Source: Erythroxylum novogranatense
Lineage: Eukaryota; Streptophyta; Magnoliopsida; Malpighiales; Erythroxylaceae
Assembly: GCA_029891385.1 (NCBI GenBank)
Contig: CM057234.1
Location: forward strand, 19,578,350 to 19,642,349
Length of the DNA: 64,000 nt
Reading direction: 5' to 3'
In this document: positions 43,881-55,259 of the stretch, piece after piece
How the letters are laid out: each line of letters begins with the position of its first letter
Numbering within the stretch: position 1 is the stretch's first letter
The notes under the pieces: generated by a model
What the model was told of the DNA's origin: nothing
What the model saw: the letters and a program-made list of their open reading frames with translations, nothing else
Databases searched by the model: none
Made by a program: the position numbers and the translations under genes

Positions 43881-46599
43881 CATCCCGTTACTGATGCGAT
43901 GGGCATATCGGTAGATTGGGACGGGTTAGGATTTCATACTACATTCTATTGATTGAGCATTCATTGACCTCTAATTATAGAGGAATGAGTTATTTGCACA
44001 TACATTTATAGGTACATGTATTCATGGCTTTTTCCGGCATTTAATTGTGAGCATGAATTGGTTGGATTGTGATTTGATTGAGAAATTAGGAATAATTGGG
44101 TTTGAATAATTGATTTAGAATAGTTTAAGAGTAATTGGCAGTTGATAGTGACCTATAGGAATTTTATGACAATTTGGGAGAAAATGTCCGGACCGGAAAT
44201 TTTTTTGAGTGACAGACCGGTTGACCGTATGGTACCGAAATAATTGTCCAATGGCAATGAAAAATTAGATTTATGCTGTTAGGAATAAAAATATTGAGCC
44301 ATTGGAATTTAGAGACTGAAATTTAAAGAATTTGGGGGCTTATGTCTTATGAGCTTTAGGTTAAAAATCAACCTTTATATATCTTAGGTTTTAAATTTTG
44401 GCATTTATTCACCTCCTTCAACCTAGGGCAAATTTCCTCTTTTTCCTTCCTTGGTGATTTCTGATTCCCTCCTTTTTGGTGTGATCCTTCGATCGTTGTT
44501 TGTTGCTCCCTCTCTTTGTGCAAGCCTAGCTTGATCCCTGAGAGAATGAAGATTGGTAAGAGTTTAAAGGTTAACCGTGGTTGTTAGAGGAAGGAAATAG
44601 GATTGCGGAAGTTTTGAAGATTTGAGTTTCGATTGGTAAGTTTAATGGCTTTAATGTTGTTATTTATTGAGTTTGATGCATTTATGGTATTTATTGTGAA
44701 AGATTGGGTAGTTAAGAATGAGTTATTACTAGTTTTAGAGAGAGATGAAAAAAGAAAGTCGATCGGAGAAGATGAAGGAGACTCGCACGTCGCGACGTCT
44801 GAAAGAGGCCTCGCACGACGAGTAAATGAGTACTAGCTGCGACGAGCGCGCTCGTCGCGACGAGCAGGGTAAAGCCATCGCCGTGACGAGCATGGCGAGA
44901 CGTCACAGCGAGCGTATGAATTTACGCCGCGACGAGCTCTTCTTCTTACGTCGCGGCGAGCTTGAAGGAAGGTGTTCGCCGCCGCGAGCGCCCTTCCACG
45001 CCGTGGCGAGCGACCCTTTGTACGCCGCGGCGAGGATCAATTTCTGAATGGGTTTGTTTTAATTTATGGAGCATAACTGATGGTGTAGACCTCCCATTGA
45101 GGTGATTCTTGATTTGTTGTGAACTAGAGAGAGAGGTCTACAATTGAGGAAATGAATGAAAGTTTGAATTTAATTTAGTATGGTCTCACCTATAGAGAAA
45201 AAGTCGATTATAGTTCCTATTGCAACCTAAGAATTGTATTATGATAATTAGAGTATAAATTGGGGTCTTTAATGGATGATTTTGATCCAATGAATAGGTT
45301 TTCTTGGGAATGACTATAGGGTGTATGATAGGATGGATTGAACTGAATTTTAGGAATGAAATAAATCATTATTGATCAATTCAGTGAAGAGTTAGATTTG
45401 GGCATAAGATAGCGAAATTGGGTTTTGGCGCCGGAAAATCATGAACATGCATCGTACATATTTTCATTAAGACATATGCATCATTGAATTGTTTTGACTG
45501 AGCATTTAGTAATGGGAAATTATTTAACTGTTATAGAGGCACCGTTGGATCGTCATTCCACGGATATTGCTGGGACTTCCATGCAGTAGCTCGGAAGTTA
45601 CAGGTGAGTAACCTAGTTAGTTCCTCAATTTCTGATTGTTAAATGCTCTGTGTGAATTGTATGATTACGGGAATGGTTAGGATCGAAATGCATGCTTTGA
45701 TAAATTAGGTTTGACTGCTACGTGATTATGAGAAATTGTGATAAATGGGCTTTTATAGCCATATGACTGTGAATTATTGAGCATTTGCATTTCATGCATA
45801 AATGCATGAACAGATAATGAACGTTGTGACCAGAGTCATCATTTATACTGAAAGGAGCCTTGAGCTCGAATACTGTCACTGAACCGGGCCTCGAGCTCGA
45901 GGGGAGTTAGTGCATCCTGCATGAGGGCTCTCCTACTCCCTGACGCGCCCATCGAACACCGACATCGATTTAGCGCTCGGTCACAACATCAAATAAAGCG
46001 AAAAGAGTCACATATGCATTGCATGCAAATGAGTTAACGATTTGTGATAATTATTGAAGTTACGTGGTGGCATGAGAAATTGCAAACCGTTATATGATAT
46101 TTGAATGTTCTTGTGATTTGTCAGACGCAATTTTGAATGCATGAATTGAGTGAGCCATCGATGATGGTTTCTCATTGAGTTCGCAAACTCACCCAAAATT
46201 GCATATACTTTTCAGGACTGATAGATTAGACTCCTAGCTCCAGAGATAGACTCTTTCTGCCATGTGAGCGCGTTGGCAAGAGAAGTGATGGCTCACAGGT
46301 CGGTCAGCTGGGATTGATTTTGAGGATGACATAGTATAGACTTTTGTATCAGTTTCCTTTTTAGAATATTGTATTTAGACCTTAGGGAACTGATAGACTT
46401 GTCTATATTTCTGTTTGATACTATGAAATGAGAATAGCATTATGGTTTTAAAATTTAGTGATTTTGATATTGCGTTTTTATTGTATTGATGCCATGTGGA
46501 TTATAGAAATGATCGAACGTAGTGCACCCTTATTGTGGGATACGCGTCGGACGACCCACGGGCAACCCGGTACGTACCCTACGGTAAGGGGGTGCTACA
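43876..46599 (+). mobile_element. 3' LTR of Tekay element A
   Basis: A 2724-bp LTR starting TGTAACATCC and ending GGGGTGCTACA, followed by the AATAA duplication (46600-46604). It is collinear with the 5' LTR. Differences are scattered transitions plus a few small indels, densest in the CGCCGCGACGAG-type cluster at about 44785-45045. Confidence 0.95.
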
Positions 46600-46604
46600 A
46601 ATAA

Positions 46605-47545
46605 GGTCTTCAATCCTCTCAATTTCAGTAAAGAGAGCTGCATGAGGATTAAAAGAAGTCATCCCCGAGACATCTGAGGGGCCAGATGTGGTATACAAAA
46701 AATCCATCACCTTTGGTTGTTGAAAAATTCTTGGAGAGATGTTCATCAAGGGCATCAACTCAAGTATACTCAACTCTACCCTAGGAACTTTATTGGCATA
46801 TAAAAATTGAGAGATTAAGCATGAAAAGTATAGCAATGAATTTGGCTTACTCTCAATGGCCAACATAGCTTCAATAATGAGACATTTAAGATTGAATTGC
46901 ACCCCAATACTGATCGCATAAATCAATTTGGCCTGCACCAAATAGACAGAGACAACGTGTGTGCTTGGAATCCAGTTGGTCACTACTAACTTAAAGTGCA
47001 CGAAATACTTTTGGGTAAACATTAAAGAACGAAGTACAGAGCTAGACGACCATGCAATCAATTTTTCATCATTCAATACCATAGCAATTAAATCATTAAA
47101 CACATTCTAATCATCATCATAAAGTTGATCACCAATTGGATTATCAAATCCTAGAAACAAATTTAAACGATCAACATCAAAATGGACTACCCGACTATGC
47201 ATATATACTGCTCTATAACTCAAAGCAGTCTCATTTATAATATCATAAGATAAATTGCATTAAAATTCTTTTACTAGATCTGAGTCATAATGCTGCCAAA
47301 GTAGTGAGGCTTGTAGTAAATGCCTCTTCGATAATAAGGTGTCTAGACTATATTATTGAAACTCTTCTAAATTGATTGGACGATCGAGAACAAACTTGAT
47401 AGTGTTGAGAGTCGCCCATTTCTGTTCAGTCGTGGAGTAGTAGAACTTAAAAGAAATTGCATTATCCACTGTTAGATGGATAGAAGAAACGCGTCGAGGT
47501 GGTTAGATTATTTTTCAAGCCCGTTCCTTTATACGTTTTTGAGGA
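46605..47545 (-). pseudogene. 'Putative plant transposon protein' ORF of the older SIRE-like element
   Basis: The minus-strand frame 46579-47103 (174 codons; its last codons enter the Tekay LTR) contains 'TNWIPSTHVVSVYLVQAKLI', 'YAISIGVQFNLKCLIIEAML' and 'FSCLISQFLYANKVPRVELS'. The same frame continues upstream with stops to about 47540 ('QKWATLNTIKFVLDRPINLE', 'LSYRAVYMHSRVVHFDVDRL'). The pattern, a Pro/Ser-Thr-His turn, a hydrophobic Tyr-Ala-Ile helix and a Cys/Leu-Ile-Ser-Gln-Phe helix, is that of a plant-specific domain annotated as putative transposon protein; its function is unknown. It is cut by Tekay element A on one side and by the second Tekay element on the other. Confidence 0.65.
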
Positions 47546-48221
47546 CGTTGGACCCTAATTTTTTATAGTTTATATTTTATAATAATAATTATTTTTATTT
47601 ATTTATGGATTTATTTTTATTTTATTTTCTTAGAATTTAGTTATTAATTTAGTGAAGATAAATATAAGTTAGAATTTTGAATAGAAATGTTATAATTAAG
47701 TTAGTAAGAATGCATAAAGGGTATTTTTGGCAAGTCGCTTAATGTTAAAGGACATAAGGTATAAAGGAAAGGGCAAAGTGGACTTTGCAAACTCATTAAG
47801 GATATTGTTAGAAGAAGAAGTGTAGTTTTGCTTTAAATAAAGAAGAAAATCCTGAGTGAAAAGAGAGAAAGAAGAGAGGTTTAGATTTTTGAGAGGAAAG
47901 AAGTTTGAGTTAGGGTTTCATCATTCTTAGTTTTCAAGAGGGAATTTGAAGTTGTTCAAGAAGAGAAAAAGAAAAAGAAAGAGAAGAGCTTTTATTTGAG
48001 CTAAACATCTTTTCAATTGGAGAAGAGTTAAGGTAAGAGCATTTTGATCTTTTGGATATTTGGAAGGATTTTGGGTCATGAGGCTTAGGAAATGTATGGT
48101 TTTAAGTATTTTAGGATCAATTTTAGTGAATTTGTGTTCTTTAAGTTGTCAATTTGAATTCCTATTGAATAAGATTTTTTCTATTGTTGAAGGAAATCAA
48201 GTAGGGCAAGAGAAGCAAGAG
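47546..48221 (+). mobile_element. 5' LTR of Tekay element B, first part
   Basis: The tract starts at about 47546 (CGTTGGACCCTAATTTTTTA; TG changed to CG) and carries the purine-rich leader segment typical of these LTRs. It is cut at 48221 by the SIRE element and resumes at 58772. Together the two parts give about 2.85 kb of LTR. Its family is that of the antisense LTR at 9049-11643. Confidence 0.8.
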
Positions 48222-49173
48222 TGTTAAGTCCAAATGACTTTACTTAGATATGATTTTGATGTAGAACAAAAGAGCAAAATAAAAGAAAAACCAAAAGAAG
48301 ACGAAGACATACAGACGAAGTCAGACATACAGACGAAGTCATACAGACGAAGGAACACAGACGCAGATGCTAAATGAAAAGCAGACACAGAGGCTAAGCA
48401 AAGCAGACGCAGATGCAAATAGTAAAGCAGACGCAGACACAATAGAAAGAAGCGACGCACGACGCAGTAAACACGTATTTATAAAATATGTACGAAGAAA
48501 AACAATATGAATTCAAAAGAAGGCGAAGGAGTCAGTTGGAGTTAGTTACAAAACTCAATGAATAACAGATTTCTTTAAAGATTCAAGAAACAAAATCAAG
48601 AAGCGATTATGAGATGAAGGCTATAAATACAAGTCCAAGTCAAGATTGCAAAGTTAGAAAATTAGACAAGTTAGAAAAAGTTAGACAACGTGATCGTAAA
48701 AAGCATTCTATTTAGTGAGAGCTATTTTATCAGAATAAGTGTACAAACACTTTTTCCGAGAGAAAGTAGTGAGATAGCCTGCAGAGGCTAAGTGTGAAAG
48801 AATACTGGTTGTAGAGACCTGAAGAGGCTCGGAAAAGAATACTTGTAACGTTGAAAGAGATATTGGAAATCTTAGAAGAAACTCTGAGGACTGGACGTAG
48901 CCCACGGTTTGGGGTGAACCAGGATAAAATACTGTGTCAACCACTCTCACTCTCAATCTCTATTTTAGATTCAAGTTTTATCAGTACTTAATCAGTAATC
49001 AAAGTTTTCAAAAGTTTTGATTAATTAGAACTTATCGGAAGTTCTGTATAGAACTTTATTTCTAACAAACAGTTTCCAAAGATTTTTCAAAAAGGGCAAT
49101 ACACAATTCAACCCCCCTTCTCGTGCATTCTATATCGTTTTATAAGTATTGTATTAACGTGTGATTCACTTCA
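48222..49173 (+). mobile_element. 5' LTR of the SIRE element
   Basis: TGTTAAGTCC...GTGATTCACTTCA. A run of degenerate CAGACGAAG/CAGACGCAG units (about 48305-48465) forms an LTR subrepeat. A TATA-like GGCTATAAATAC at about 48629-48640 is a candidate promoter about 0.4 kb into the LTR. The same box is present in the 3' LTR (about 58207). Confidence 0.93.
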
Positions 49174-49175
49174 AT

Positions 49176-49188
49176 TGGTATCAGAGCC
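49176..49188 (+). promoter_or_regulatory. Primer-binding site, tRNA-iMet type
   Basis: TGGTATCAGAGCC, a perfect match to the usual copia primer site, 2 bp after the LTR. Confidence 0.95.
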
Positions 49189-49230
49189 TGGTATCCAAGG
49201 ATCACTTTAGCAAAGTGTGGATCAAAGATA

Positions 49231-50885
49231 ATGGCGGAATCACATGTGTACATCGTAGAAGGAGCCTCAGTCACTAGACCTCCAGAATGCAACGGAGAAG
49301 ACTATCATTACTGGAAACATAGGATGCGGCTATTCATAGAATCTACTCATGTCGACCTTTGGGACGTGATAGAGAACGGACCCTATACACCCGTAGATGA
49401 TGATGGCAATTCTATTCCACGAATCAGATGGACGACTGATCAAAAAGCAAGAATACAACTGAACTCAAAGGCGAAGTTCTTCTTGATGTGTGCCCTAAGC
49501 AGGAGCGAGTATGACAAAGTCCATGGATGCGATACGGCAAAGGAGATGTGGGACACATTGTCCATCGCTCACAAAGGCACAAACCAAGTTAAAGAATCCA
49601 AGATAAGTATTCTTGTGCACCAGTATGAACTTTTCAGGATGAAAGATGAAGAATCTATTGATCAAATGTTTGGAAGATTTCAAACAATTGTCAATGGACT
49701 AAAAGCTCTTGGAAGAAAATACAACAATCAAGACCATGTTCGAAAGATCTTGAGAAGTCTTCCGAAGAGATAGAGACCTAAAGTTACTGTGGTGCAAGAA
49801 GCCAAAGACTTGAGCATGTTAAAGCTTGACGAGTTGCTTGGATCCTTGAAGATTCATGAAGTTGAACTCGATGCTGAAGAAAAGCCTAAACGGGACAAGT
49901 CGATAGCGCTGAAGGCCGGACACAAGAATCACAAGACTCAAAGACGGAGGAAATCATCAAAAGCGTTAAAGATTGAAGAGTCAAAGGATGACAGCTCCAG
50001 CCAATCAGAACCAGAGTCAAGTGATGAAGACGACGAGTTATCTTTCATTTCTAGAAAGATAAGACGCATGTGGAAGAAGAAGTCCAGAGCAAACCGGACT
50101 TTCAAAAAGAATGTCAAAGATGAAGCCAAACCAGAGAAGTCGTCTATCATTTGCTATGAATGCAATCAGCCTGGACACTACAAGTCAGAATGTCTGACTC
50201 TAAAAAAGAAACCAAAGAGGAGTAGAGAAGGCAAGAAAAGCATGATAGCAACGTGGGAGGACCTAGATTCATCAGAATCAGATACAGGTTCTGAATCGTC
50301 TAAACATGCAAATATCTGCCTGATGGCCGAAGAAGATAGTGATGAGGAGGTAAATTCTGACTACGATAATCTGCATGATGCCTACTCAGAATTATTAGAA
50401 GATTCTCATGCTATTCTGAAACAAAGATAAATCGTTAAAGAAAAGTATGCAAAAATATTAGACATACTGAAGAAATAGAGAGAGAAAATATTTGTCTGAA
50501 AAAACAATTAGAAGAAAAGAATAAAGATGTAGACAGATCAGAAGAGATCAATCAGCTTAAACTTAGAATCAAAAATCTGTCAGCTGATTTAGCTACTTTC
50601 ATAGAGAGCACTAAGAAAATGAATGAGATGCTCGCTAAATGTAGACATCCGAGTGATAAAACCGGATTAGGGTTTACAGCTAACAAGACTCAGTCTCATA
50701 ATAAACCTTTCTTTCAAAAGAGAAACCATAATAAATCTCGTTTTAATCAACGTTCTAGTTATATGCATCAAAGAACTCATCATATGCATACTACTAACCA
50801 TAAAGGACCCAAGAAAATTTAGGTACCAAAGAATAAAATAGTTTCTCCTGCAGATATCCTTCCTTGGAAGATACGGCAAGCACCA
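49231..50885 (+). pseudogene. gag of the SIRE element (stops and one frameshift)
   Basis: The ATG at 49231 starts 'MAESHVYIVEGASVTRPPEC', then 'YHYWKHRMRLFIES' and 'AKEMWDTLSIAHKGTNQVKE', the conserved SIRE gag core. A TAG at 49771-49773 replaces a probable Trp codon. The frame continues (49789-50430) to the zinc knuckle 'CYECNQPGHYKSEC' (about 50152-50193), flanked by Lys-rich and acidic Ser-rich stretches. After TAA at 50428 and a shift near 50475, a long coiled coil is readable ('CLKKQLEEKNKDVDRSEEIN'). A further TAG at 50821 and one at 50887 precede the protease. Confidence 0.88.
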
Positions 50886-53290
50886 TTAGTATTTAGACAG
50901 TGGATGCTCGCGACATATGATGGGAAAAAGGTCTATGTTCTTAGACCTTCAGTATAAGAAGGGAGGATCGGTAACTTTCGGAGACAACCAGCAGGGCAAG
51001 ATCATTGGAATCGGTAAAATTGATAAAGATTCCTTTGCATGCATAAATAATGTACTGCTTGTTGAAGGTCTGAAACATAACTTGATTATTGTCAGTCAGT
51101 TGTGTGATTATGGTTTCACTGTCACATTCAATCAAAATCTTTGCGAAGTCAGAAACAAAGATGGGTCTATACTTTTCTCTGCCAAGAGAAGAAACAATCT
51201 TTACAAAATTGATTTAGAAGATTTTCAAAGCCAAAATGTTTCATGTTTTCTATCTTCTGAAGAAGAAAGACTAATTTGGCATAAAAAGTTAGGTCATGTC
51301 TCTTTTAAACATATTTCAAAGTTGACAAAACATGATTTGGTAAGAGGATTGCCAAAAATAAGTTTTGACAAAGAGTTTTTCTGTGAAAATTGTTTGAAAG
51401 GAAAACAAGTTAAAACTTCTTTTTCCTCTAAAAATTTTGTAACATCATCTAGACCTTTAGAATTGTTACATATGGATTTGTTTGGTCCAACAAGGACAAT
51501 AAGTCTTGACGGAAAGAAATATGGGCTTGTTATTGTTGATGACTTTACTCGATTTTGTTGGATATTGTTTTTATCACACAAAGATGAATCCTTTAAGTGC
51601 TTTAGGACCTTATCCAGAAAGTTACAGAATGAAAAAGGAATGTCTATAGCCAGTATCAGGAGTGACCATGGTGGAGAGTTTGAGAATGAGAAGTTTAGAT
51701 TATTCTGTGAGGAGAATGGAATTTTCCACAATTTCTCTGCTCCTAGGACTTCACAACAGAATGGAGTTGTTGAAAGAAAGAACAGGACGATTCAAGAGAT
51801 GGCAAGGACCATGCTATGTGAGATGAATCTTCCTAAGTACTTCTGGGCAGAAGCAGTGAATACAACTTGCTACATACAGAATAGAATTCTGTTACGACCC
51901 ATGTTGAAGAAGACTCCTTACGAGTTATGGAATGGAAGAAGACCAAATATATCTTACTTTCATCAATTCGGGTGCAAGTGCTCTATTCTGAATACAAAAG
52001 AGCTGTTGGATAAATTCGACTCAAAGACCTATCGAGGAATCTTTCTAGGCTACTCATCATCGTCTAAGGCATTTCGAGTGTACAACCTTACTTCAAAGAC
52101 AGTTGAGGAGACCATCCATGTCAAGTTTGATGATAGTTTCCAACCCCATAAGGAAGATGACATGAAAACTAAAGGTCCTTCAAAAAGCTTAGATGATAGT
52201 ACAGAAACTCCATCATCAGGAACTCATGTAGAAAAAGTTGAAGATATTCCAGAAACTATCGGACTAAAAAGAGACTGGAAATATAAAAGTTCTCATCCAG
52301 AAGAGTTGATTATCGGAGAGACCTCAGAAGGAGTTAGAACAAGGTCCAGATTCAGAAGAGAAGCTAATGTAGCTTTCATCTCTGAAATAGAACCTAAGAA
52401 GGTTGAGGAAGATCTTCAAGACGAAGATTGGGTGTTAGCCATGCAAGAGGAACTGAATCAATTCACTAGGAATAATGTCTGGTTCTTAGTTTCGAAACCT
52501 CCTAAGAAATCCATCATAGGAACTAGATGGGTCTTTAAGAATAAGCTAGACGAATTAGGAAGAGTGAGTCAAAATAAGGCTAGATTAGTAGCACAAGGCT
52601 ATAATCAGCAAGAAGGAATAGACTATAATGAGACGTATGCTCCAGTTGTAAGACTTGAAGCCATCAGGATATTGCTAGCATATGCAGTTTGTCATGATAT
52701 AAAGTTGTTTCAGATGGATGTAAAGAGTGCATTTCTGAATGGCTTTATAGACGAAAAGGTGTATGTTAAGCAACCACTTGGTTTCGAGGATGTTAAGAAT
52801 CCAAACCATGTCTATAAACTTCATAAAGCCTTATAAGGCCTGAAGCAAGCTCCTAGAGCTTGGTATGATCGTCTGAGTACTTTTCTTATAGAAAATGGTT
52901 TCAGTAGAGGTCAAGTTGATAAGACGCTCTTTAGGAAGAATTTTCAGAATGATTTCATTTTAGTTCAGATTTACGTTAATGATATTATTTTTGGTGCTTC
53001 TTCAAACAAGCTATGCATGAAGTTTGAGAGTCTAGTGAAGAAAGAGTTTGAAATGAGTATGATGGGTGAATTAAAGTTCTTTCTTGGGTTGCAAGTTAAG
53101 CAAACCGAAGAGAAAATTTTCATTCATCAACAAAAGTATGTGAAAGAATTGTTGCTCAAATTTGATATGCAAAATGTGAAGCCTATGACTACACCGATGC
53201 ATCCTTCAAACCTTTAGTCGAAAGATGAACTTGGTAAGAAGGTGGATCAAACCCTGTATAGAGGGATGATCGGTTCTTTACTGTATCTTA

Positions 53291-54369
53291 TGTTAGCGAT
53301 CTAGAAGGGGGGGTTGAATAGATCTTAAAACTCTTTGATAATTTCTACAAGAAAATCAGAAGTTAAAACACACAAAAACAATTTTGATAAACTTAATTGA
53401 AAAGTGTAAGGAAGAAGATCAAACACTGCTTTTATAGAGGTTCGGTCTTAAGACCACGTCCTCTACCTAAGCTCCCACTTAGGATTTTGCCAATCACTTT
53501 ATTGCACACTTTGTAGTTGAGTGTGAACTTTTACAATCCCGCTTGATTTCGGCTCAAGCTACCTTTACACTCGATTTGTCTTCCGCACAAATCCTACCGA
53601 CACCGCTGATTTTCGCTCAAGCAACCTTTACACTCGATTTGTCTTACGGCACAAATCCTACCTCACGTGACCTTTTCACTCGTCACTTAAATTGTAATAA
53701 AACAATACAAAGAATGAAGAACAAATGCTCAAAACAATTTGTAACAATATAAGAGCAATAATGAGCAATTTGAAGCAATATAAGAGTATTTGAGCTTATG
53801 ACACTTCTCTACGTTCTTCATCAATCATCCACCCTTTATATAAGAAGAAATATAGCTGTTGGGAACTCATATAGCCGTTGCTTGATTGTTATAGCCGTTG
53901 CTTAATTCTCTCCCTTCCATTTTTGGCTAATTGGACCGTTGGAGTTGATCTGCTACATACATAAGTCGACTTGTTTCAACCATTTACGAAAAATTCATCT
54001 CCGCTCTCCAATAAGTCGACTTGTTATATATAAGTCGACTTGTTTATCTCGATAAGTCGACTTGTTTCCTATAAGTCGACTTGTTTACCTCGATAAGTCG
54101 ACTTGTTTCCTATAAGTCGACTTGTTTAGCCATCTATGATAACATCCGACCAAATTCTCTACAAACCTCATGTTTTATGTCATTTTCACTTAGAGGACAA
54201 CTCCCATCTGATTCTTCAATGATTTGTCACTAACTCATCTTGATTTGCACAATTCTTTCATTGAACATCAATCCCAAAATACCTGAAACAATTTCTTAAC
54301 CAATTCTATACATTTTATTATTATCAAAACATAAGTGGAATTAATTTGTCAACCACCATTGGTCCAACA
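53291..54369 (+). mobile_element. Solo LTR inserted in SIRE pol
   Basis: A 1079-bp insert, TGTTAGCGATC...GGTCCAACA, is flanked by an exact TCTTA duplication (53286-53290 and 54370-54374). It contains no coding sequence, primer site or polypurine tract, so it is a solo LTR left by recombination. An internal direct duplication ('GCTCAAGCTACCTTTACACT', about 53553 and again about 53617) and the AAGTCGACTT array (53961-54126) lie inside. The start resembles some copia LTRs, but the lineage is uncertain. Orientation is inferred. Confidence 0.93.
53961..54126. repeat. AAGTCGACTT compound array (seven copies)
   Basis: ATAAGTCGACTTGT occurs at about 53961, 54011, 54030, 54051, 54071, 54092 and 54111. 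The inner copies alternate spacers TTATCTCG or TTACCTCG and TTCCT, giving a compound period of about 41 bp. The same units and spacers are found, reverse-complemented, in the antisense LTR at 61677-61884. Confidence 0.95.
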
Positions 54370-55259
54370 TCTTACAGCAAGTGTTGTTCAGTGTATGCTT
54401 GTGTGCAAGGTTTCAGGCTGATTCTAGAGAGTCTCATTTTATTGCTGTTAAAAGAATTATGAGATATCTCGCAGGTACTACTGATCTTTGCTTAATGTTT
54501 GAGAAATGTAAAGATTTCAAGTTAATCGAATATTGCGATGCGGACTATGCCGGAGATAGAATCGAAAGAAAGAGCATAAGTGGAGGATGTCACTTTCTTG
54601 GTGCAAACCTAGTTTCCTGGTCAAGCAAGAGACAAAGCTCAATCGTTCTATCAACTGCCGAAGCAGAGTATATGGCTACCGCAAGTTGCTGTTCGCAGAC
54701 GTTATGGATCAAATATCAACTTAAAGACTATTTAATTCGAGAAGAGGAGAGTCCAATCTACTGCGACAACACAAGTGCAATCAATCTATCAAAGAATTCG
54801 ATTCAGCATTCTAGAGTGAAGCACATTGAAGTCAGACATCATTTTCTGAGAGACTATGTTCAGAAGAAGATGGTCAAGCTACAGTTCGTCGAAACAGAGT
54901 ATCAGTGAGTAGACATCTTCACTAAACCATTGAGTGAAGAACGGTTCCAGAAGATCAGACGCAATCTTAACATGGTCATGTTAAGTGAACAGTCAGGCTA
55001 AAGGGACGTCAAAACTAACGACGCCGACATCTGATGAGTTACGGTGGTAACTTCTCCGATAAGGAAGTTTTGAGGAAATACCACGATTTTCAGAATCCCT
55101 ATGATTCTAGAATACGCGTGATAAGACCTTTCAAGTTGCCTAAAGCTGATATCATTGCGGTTACTCTCATCTCCAGACGGTTCATCTTGCTTTCAAAACT
55201 CTCCCAATCATCCTACCCTAGACGAAAAACTAACCAGAGACAGTTTTCGTTCTGAAACA

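Larger units (their letters stand above)
31294..46599 (+). mobile_element. Full-length Tekay-type Ty3/gypsy retrotransposon (element A)
   Basis: It has LTRs of 2730 and 2724 bp, a tRNA-iMet-like primer site, gag, protease, RT, a truncated RNase H, integrase, chromodomain and a polypurine tract, bounded by a perfect AATAA duplication. Total span is 15.3 kb, of which 5.9 kb is an inserted LARD. Without that insert the element is about 9.4 kb, normal for Tekay/Del chromoviruses except that roughly 1 kb is deleted between RNase H and integrase. The coding region has stops and frameshifts, so it is non-autonomous. The LTRs remain closely similar, suggesting a fairly recent insertion. Confidence 0.95.
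50890..55001 (+). pseudogene. pol of the SIRE element (split by a solo LTR)
   Basis: The protease active site 'YLDSGCSRHM' begins at 50890. The GAG-pre-integrase zinc motif follows ('WHKKLGHVSFKHISKL', 'CENCLKGK'), then the integrase core ('MDLFGPTRTISLDGKKYGLV', 'SDHGGEFENEKF', 'QQNGVVERKNRTIQEMARTM'). RT starts near 52430 ('EDWVLAMQEELNQFTRNNVW', 'KSAFLNGFIDEKVYVKQPLG'). A TAA at 52834 follows 'LHKAL'. The active-site motif reads 'IYVNDIIFG' (about 52974), Asp to Asn, so it should not polymerise. The solo LTR sits at 53291-54369. RNase H resumes with 'YCDADYAGDR' and 'STAEAEYMA', has a TGA at 54906, and ends with 'VDIFTKPLSEERF'. Confidence 0.93.

Noticed and set aside
46579..46604. C-terminal end of the minus-strand ORF at 46579-47103
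   Set aside because: These last codons are read from the Tekay A LTR and target duplication, so they are not part of the original protein.
49176..49188. tRNA gene at the TGGTATCAGAGCC sequence
   Set aside because: It is a retrotransposon primer site: no cloverleaf or box B is present.
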